A DNA stretch of 64,000 nucleotides from Hepsetus odoe. Taxonomy: Eukaryota > Chordata > Actinopteri > Characiformes > Hepsetidae. Position numbers and translations under genes: made by a program. Below are positions 61,801-64,000 of the stretch, piece after piece. Below the pieces are notes generated by a model. That model did not search any database. It was not told where the DNA came from and saw only the letters and a list, made by a program, of their open reading frames with translations. Where the stretch lies: positions 16,574,871 through 16,638,870 of the forward strand of contig CM029378.1 of assembly GCA_017165825.1 (NCBI GenBank), read 5' to 3'. Each line of letters opens with the position of its first letter. Position 1 is the stretch's first letter.

Positions 61801-62659
61801 GGGATCAGAAAATGTTTCTGATTCTAATTCTTAGTGATTGAACACTAAGGATGATGCAGTTTAAATACATAGAATGTAGACACAAAAGTCAATTGAACAG
61901 AAAGTGTTTTTGACAGACAAGCTAGTCTGATTTATGTTCTAAATAATATTAAGGTCTGATTCTGTCCTGTGGATCAAAGCACTTTCCCTGCTGTGAGGAT
62001 GCTGCCCTTTTATGAAACAAATGGCTCTGTGTTGCAGCTCTGTGATTGAAGTGATAATGAGACCAGTGAGGATGCTAGACAACAGCAGTGTGGGACTCCC
62101 ACATGTCCACATCCAGGACAATTAGCTGCTGAGAGCTATTAGGGTATTAGGGTACACTTTCACTGTGGAATCATTTTGATAGGTTTATACATTATCACTA
62201 CATTTATTTCTGTCCAGAGTTCCAAGATCTTGAACTGATGATGGGAGACTTGAACCACTACAGAAAGTCTCCTTTAGCTCCCAAAGATTCTTAGTGGGGA
62301 GTGGGCCATCAGAGAAGAAAAAAAAATCTTTTGCAGGAAAAACTTGGTCATTCAGTTTATTCAGATCACAGACCTGACCAGCTGTAATCATCTGAGATCA
62401 TAACACTGCCACAGACTGACTTTTTTCCTTTGCTCCAGAGTCCATTATTTATGCTTACTAACAAACTGAAGCCTTTTTCTGATTTGCCTCACTTTTACAT
62501 AATTTTTTCTACAGGACTATTTAGTCCCAGTGCATTTTCCAGTTTTCTTTGCATTGTGCCTTTGGAAATGCTATCAGTTTCACTAGTAACTATTACTTAA
62601 TTTTATATCTTAACTATAAATTAATTTTTCCCAAAACGGCCCTTTAAAAACAGTATAAC
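58807..62659. other. Long intergenic AT-rich stretch; no gene seen
   Basis: Contains short ATC/ATA repeats near 59545-59605 and several homopolymer runs. No exon with conserved protein character was recognised on either strand. Regulatory content cannot be judged by eye. Confidence 0.45.
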
Positions 62660-62921
62660 TGTCACGGTTTACGGCGCTCTGCCCTGACTGGGCACATCTG
62701 GTGCCTCATTAGGACATCAGGTGTGCCTCATTGCCTCAAGGGTATAATCCCAATGAGCAGAGCAGAGGCTCAGTCATTCTTTGTTCAACGGTGGGTGACT
62801 GTTTGTATGTCCCATATTATGTTCAGTGTTTGTGTGAGTACATGTTTATGTTCAGGTTAAATAAAGTTCAGTTGCAGACTCCCTGCTCCACATTTATGTC
62901 CTGTCAGACCTAACCCGTACA
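62660..62921 (+). mobile_element. Solo LTR of an LTR retrotransposon
   Basis: A 262-bp segment starting TGTCACGG and ending CCCGTACA (TG...CA), with a GGGTATAATCCC promoter-like stretch near 62740 and AATAAA near 62862. Flanking 5-bp sequences ATAAC (62655-62659) and ATAGC (62922-62926) look like an aged target-site duplication. No internal gag/pol or second LTR is nearby. Confidence 0.7.
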
Positions 62922-64000
62922 ATAGCTTTTTCCACAGAATATGTCTTCCAATGGAAGGCTCTTGCCTTTGCTGAGTTAAATCCAGGCGGTGACATTTTTT
63001 GGTCTAGGCAGTATATAGTGATTCTATTACATATCCTGACCAGAGGATATGCTTTAGAAAGATCCCTATTGATTGACAGAAGACTGAAGGACCAAGAAAA
63101 ATGACTGAACAGGAAACAAGGAGGAGATGGCTTGATGGTTGGTTTGCAAACTTAATCACAGAACCTGAAAAGTAAAGATGGAACTTAGACTGGAAAAGGT
63201 AACAGCCATGATCCTCCTCCAAAGTTATTTCATAACTCTAATTCAAGTGTTTGGCCAACATTCTTATCCAGACATTATTTCTCTTCCCACATTCAAAACT
63301 CAAATAAAACTTCTCTCTCTGCTACTCTCTGATTAGGTTTTGTTTCCCCATTGTAAAGTGTCCTTGGGTATGTGAAAGACAAATGAAGGATTAGCTACAT
63401 GAATCACCATGAACTGGAATAGTGTGGTGAGGCTGCCCAGAAATGCCATCAATCCTCAGTCTGTAGAAGAGAGCCATTTACCATGCTACACTATCTGCTT
63501 TTTCTTTCAACTATAATGTCCCTGTTTTGCACATAATGACTTCTATTTTTTAGTATGACACCATAACCTGACAGGTTAGAAATACAAATATGTGTGAGTA
63601 AGCAAATTAAGATCACATTTCTTAAGACTCTCAGAGTCTGGTCCGTTATGTCGGACAAAGAAATCTGATCCTAGATCTGAGAAGCTTTAAAAAGCTTGAA
63701 ATATGGGTCCCAGTCTTACACTCTGACAAGATTCAGCATCTTAAGCACTCAGAGACAATGTATCTTTAACTATAAACTTGGCAAACACATTGGTCCCCAG
63801 TGGGCGGCTACTTAGCTGGCACAGGCAACACCAGACGGGGTGACAGGTGGAGCCGGACACCTATTAAGGTCTGTGGGCGAGGTTCTGATGCTGAGGCCTG
63901 TTCATCTGAGCCTGGCCTGCTGGTGGCATCGCTGAGTCACAGGGGAAGAGAAACCAGGACAAGAAAAGACATATGGCATCTGTTCTCTGATGAGCACTTC
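62922..64000. other. Intergenic, right edge of window; nothing identified
   Basis: AT-rich sequence with a GC-richer stretch at about 63800-63960 that carries no open frame I can interpret. Confidence 0.45.

Noticed and set aside
63800..63960. GC-richer stretch near the right edge as a possible exon of a downstream gene
   Set aside because: No open frame with splice sites or recognisable protein sequence on either strand.

Overview
The window is vertebrate nuclear DNA, almost certainly from a teleost fish (perhaps an otophysan, which is inference). It has spliced genes with GT-AG introns, CpG-rich promoters, nuclear tRNA genes and many fish-type repeats (tRNA-derived SINEs, Tc1-like transposons, an RTE-like LINE remnant, a solo LTR). 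All coding calls come from reading exon boundaries and conserved protein sequence by eye; no database search was run.

Layout from left to right: (1) 1-3686, the 5' part of FOXK2 on the minus strand (exons 1-2, carrying the FHA domain; the forkhead exons lie outside the window) with a CpG-rich promoter up to about 4060. (2) 6366-10802, a complete 10-exon WDR45B (WIPI3) on the minus strand, 344 codons. (3) 11299-15588, four nuclear tRNA genes (Arg-CCT, Gln-CTG, initiator Met-CAT, Arg-TCG) around MRPL58 (ICT1), a complete six-exon plus-strand gene at 12831-14268. (4) 15915-19300, a four-exon minus-strand gene for a 379-aa Myb/SANT (trihelix-like) protein that I cannot name. (5) 20900-54726, a complete RNF213 gene on the plus strand, reconstructed as 66 coding exons and about 5,233 residues, with an N-terminal zinc ribbon, two canonical AAA+ ATPase sites in one 3.6-kb exon, a C3HC4 RING and an RZ finger. 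(6) 54727-64000, the RNF213 3' UTR and an AT-rich gene-poor stretch with a decayed Tc1-like transposon and a solo LTR.

The genes are not an operon and do unrelated jobs: FOXK2 is a transcription factor, WDR45B an autophagy PROPPIN, MRPL58 a mitochondrial ribosome-rescue factor and RNF213 a giant interferon-linked E3 ligase/ATPase. FOXK2, WDR45B, MRPL58 and RNF213 all lie on human 17q25, so the block looks like conserved vertebrate synteny. I see no wholly new system. The most useful signals are two ISRE-like motifs just upstream of the RNF213 start, two consecutive GC-AG introns in RNF213, an unresolved exon-33 boundary beside an AT palindrome, the unnamed Myb/SANT gene, and several datable or structured repeats (SINEs with exact target-site duplications, a foldback Tc1 element, an intronic hairpin).
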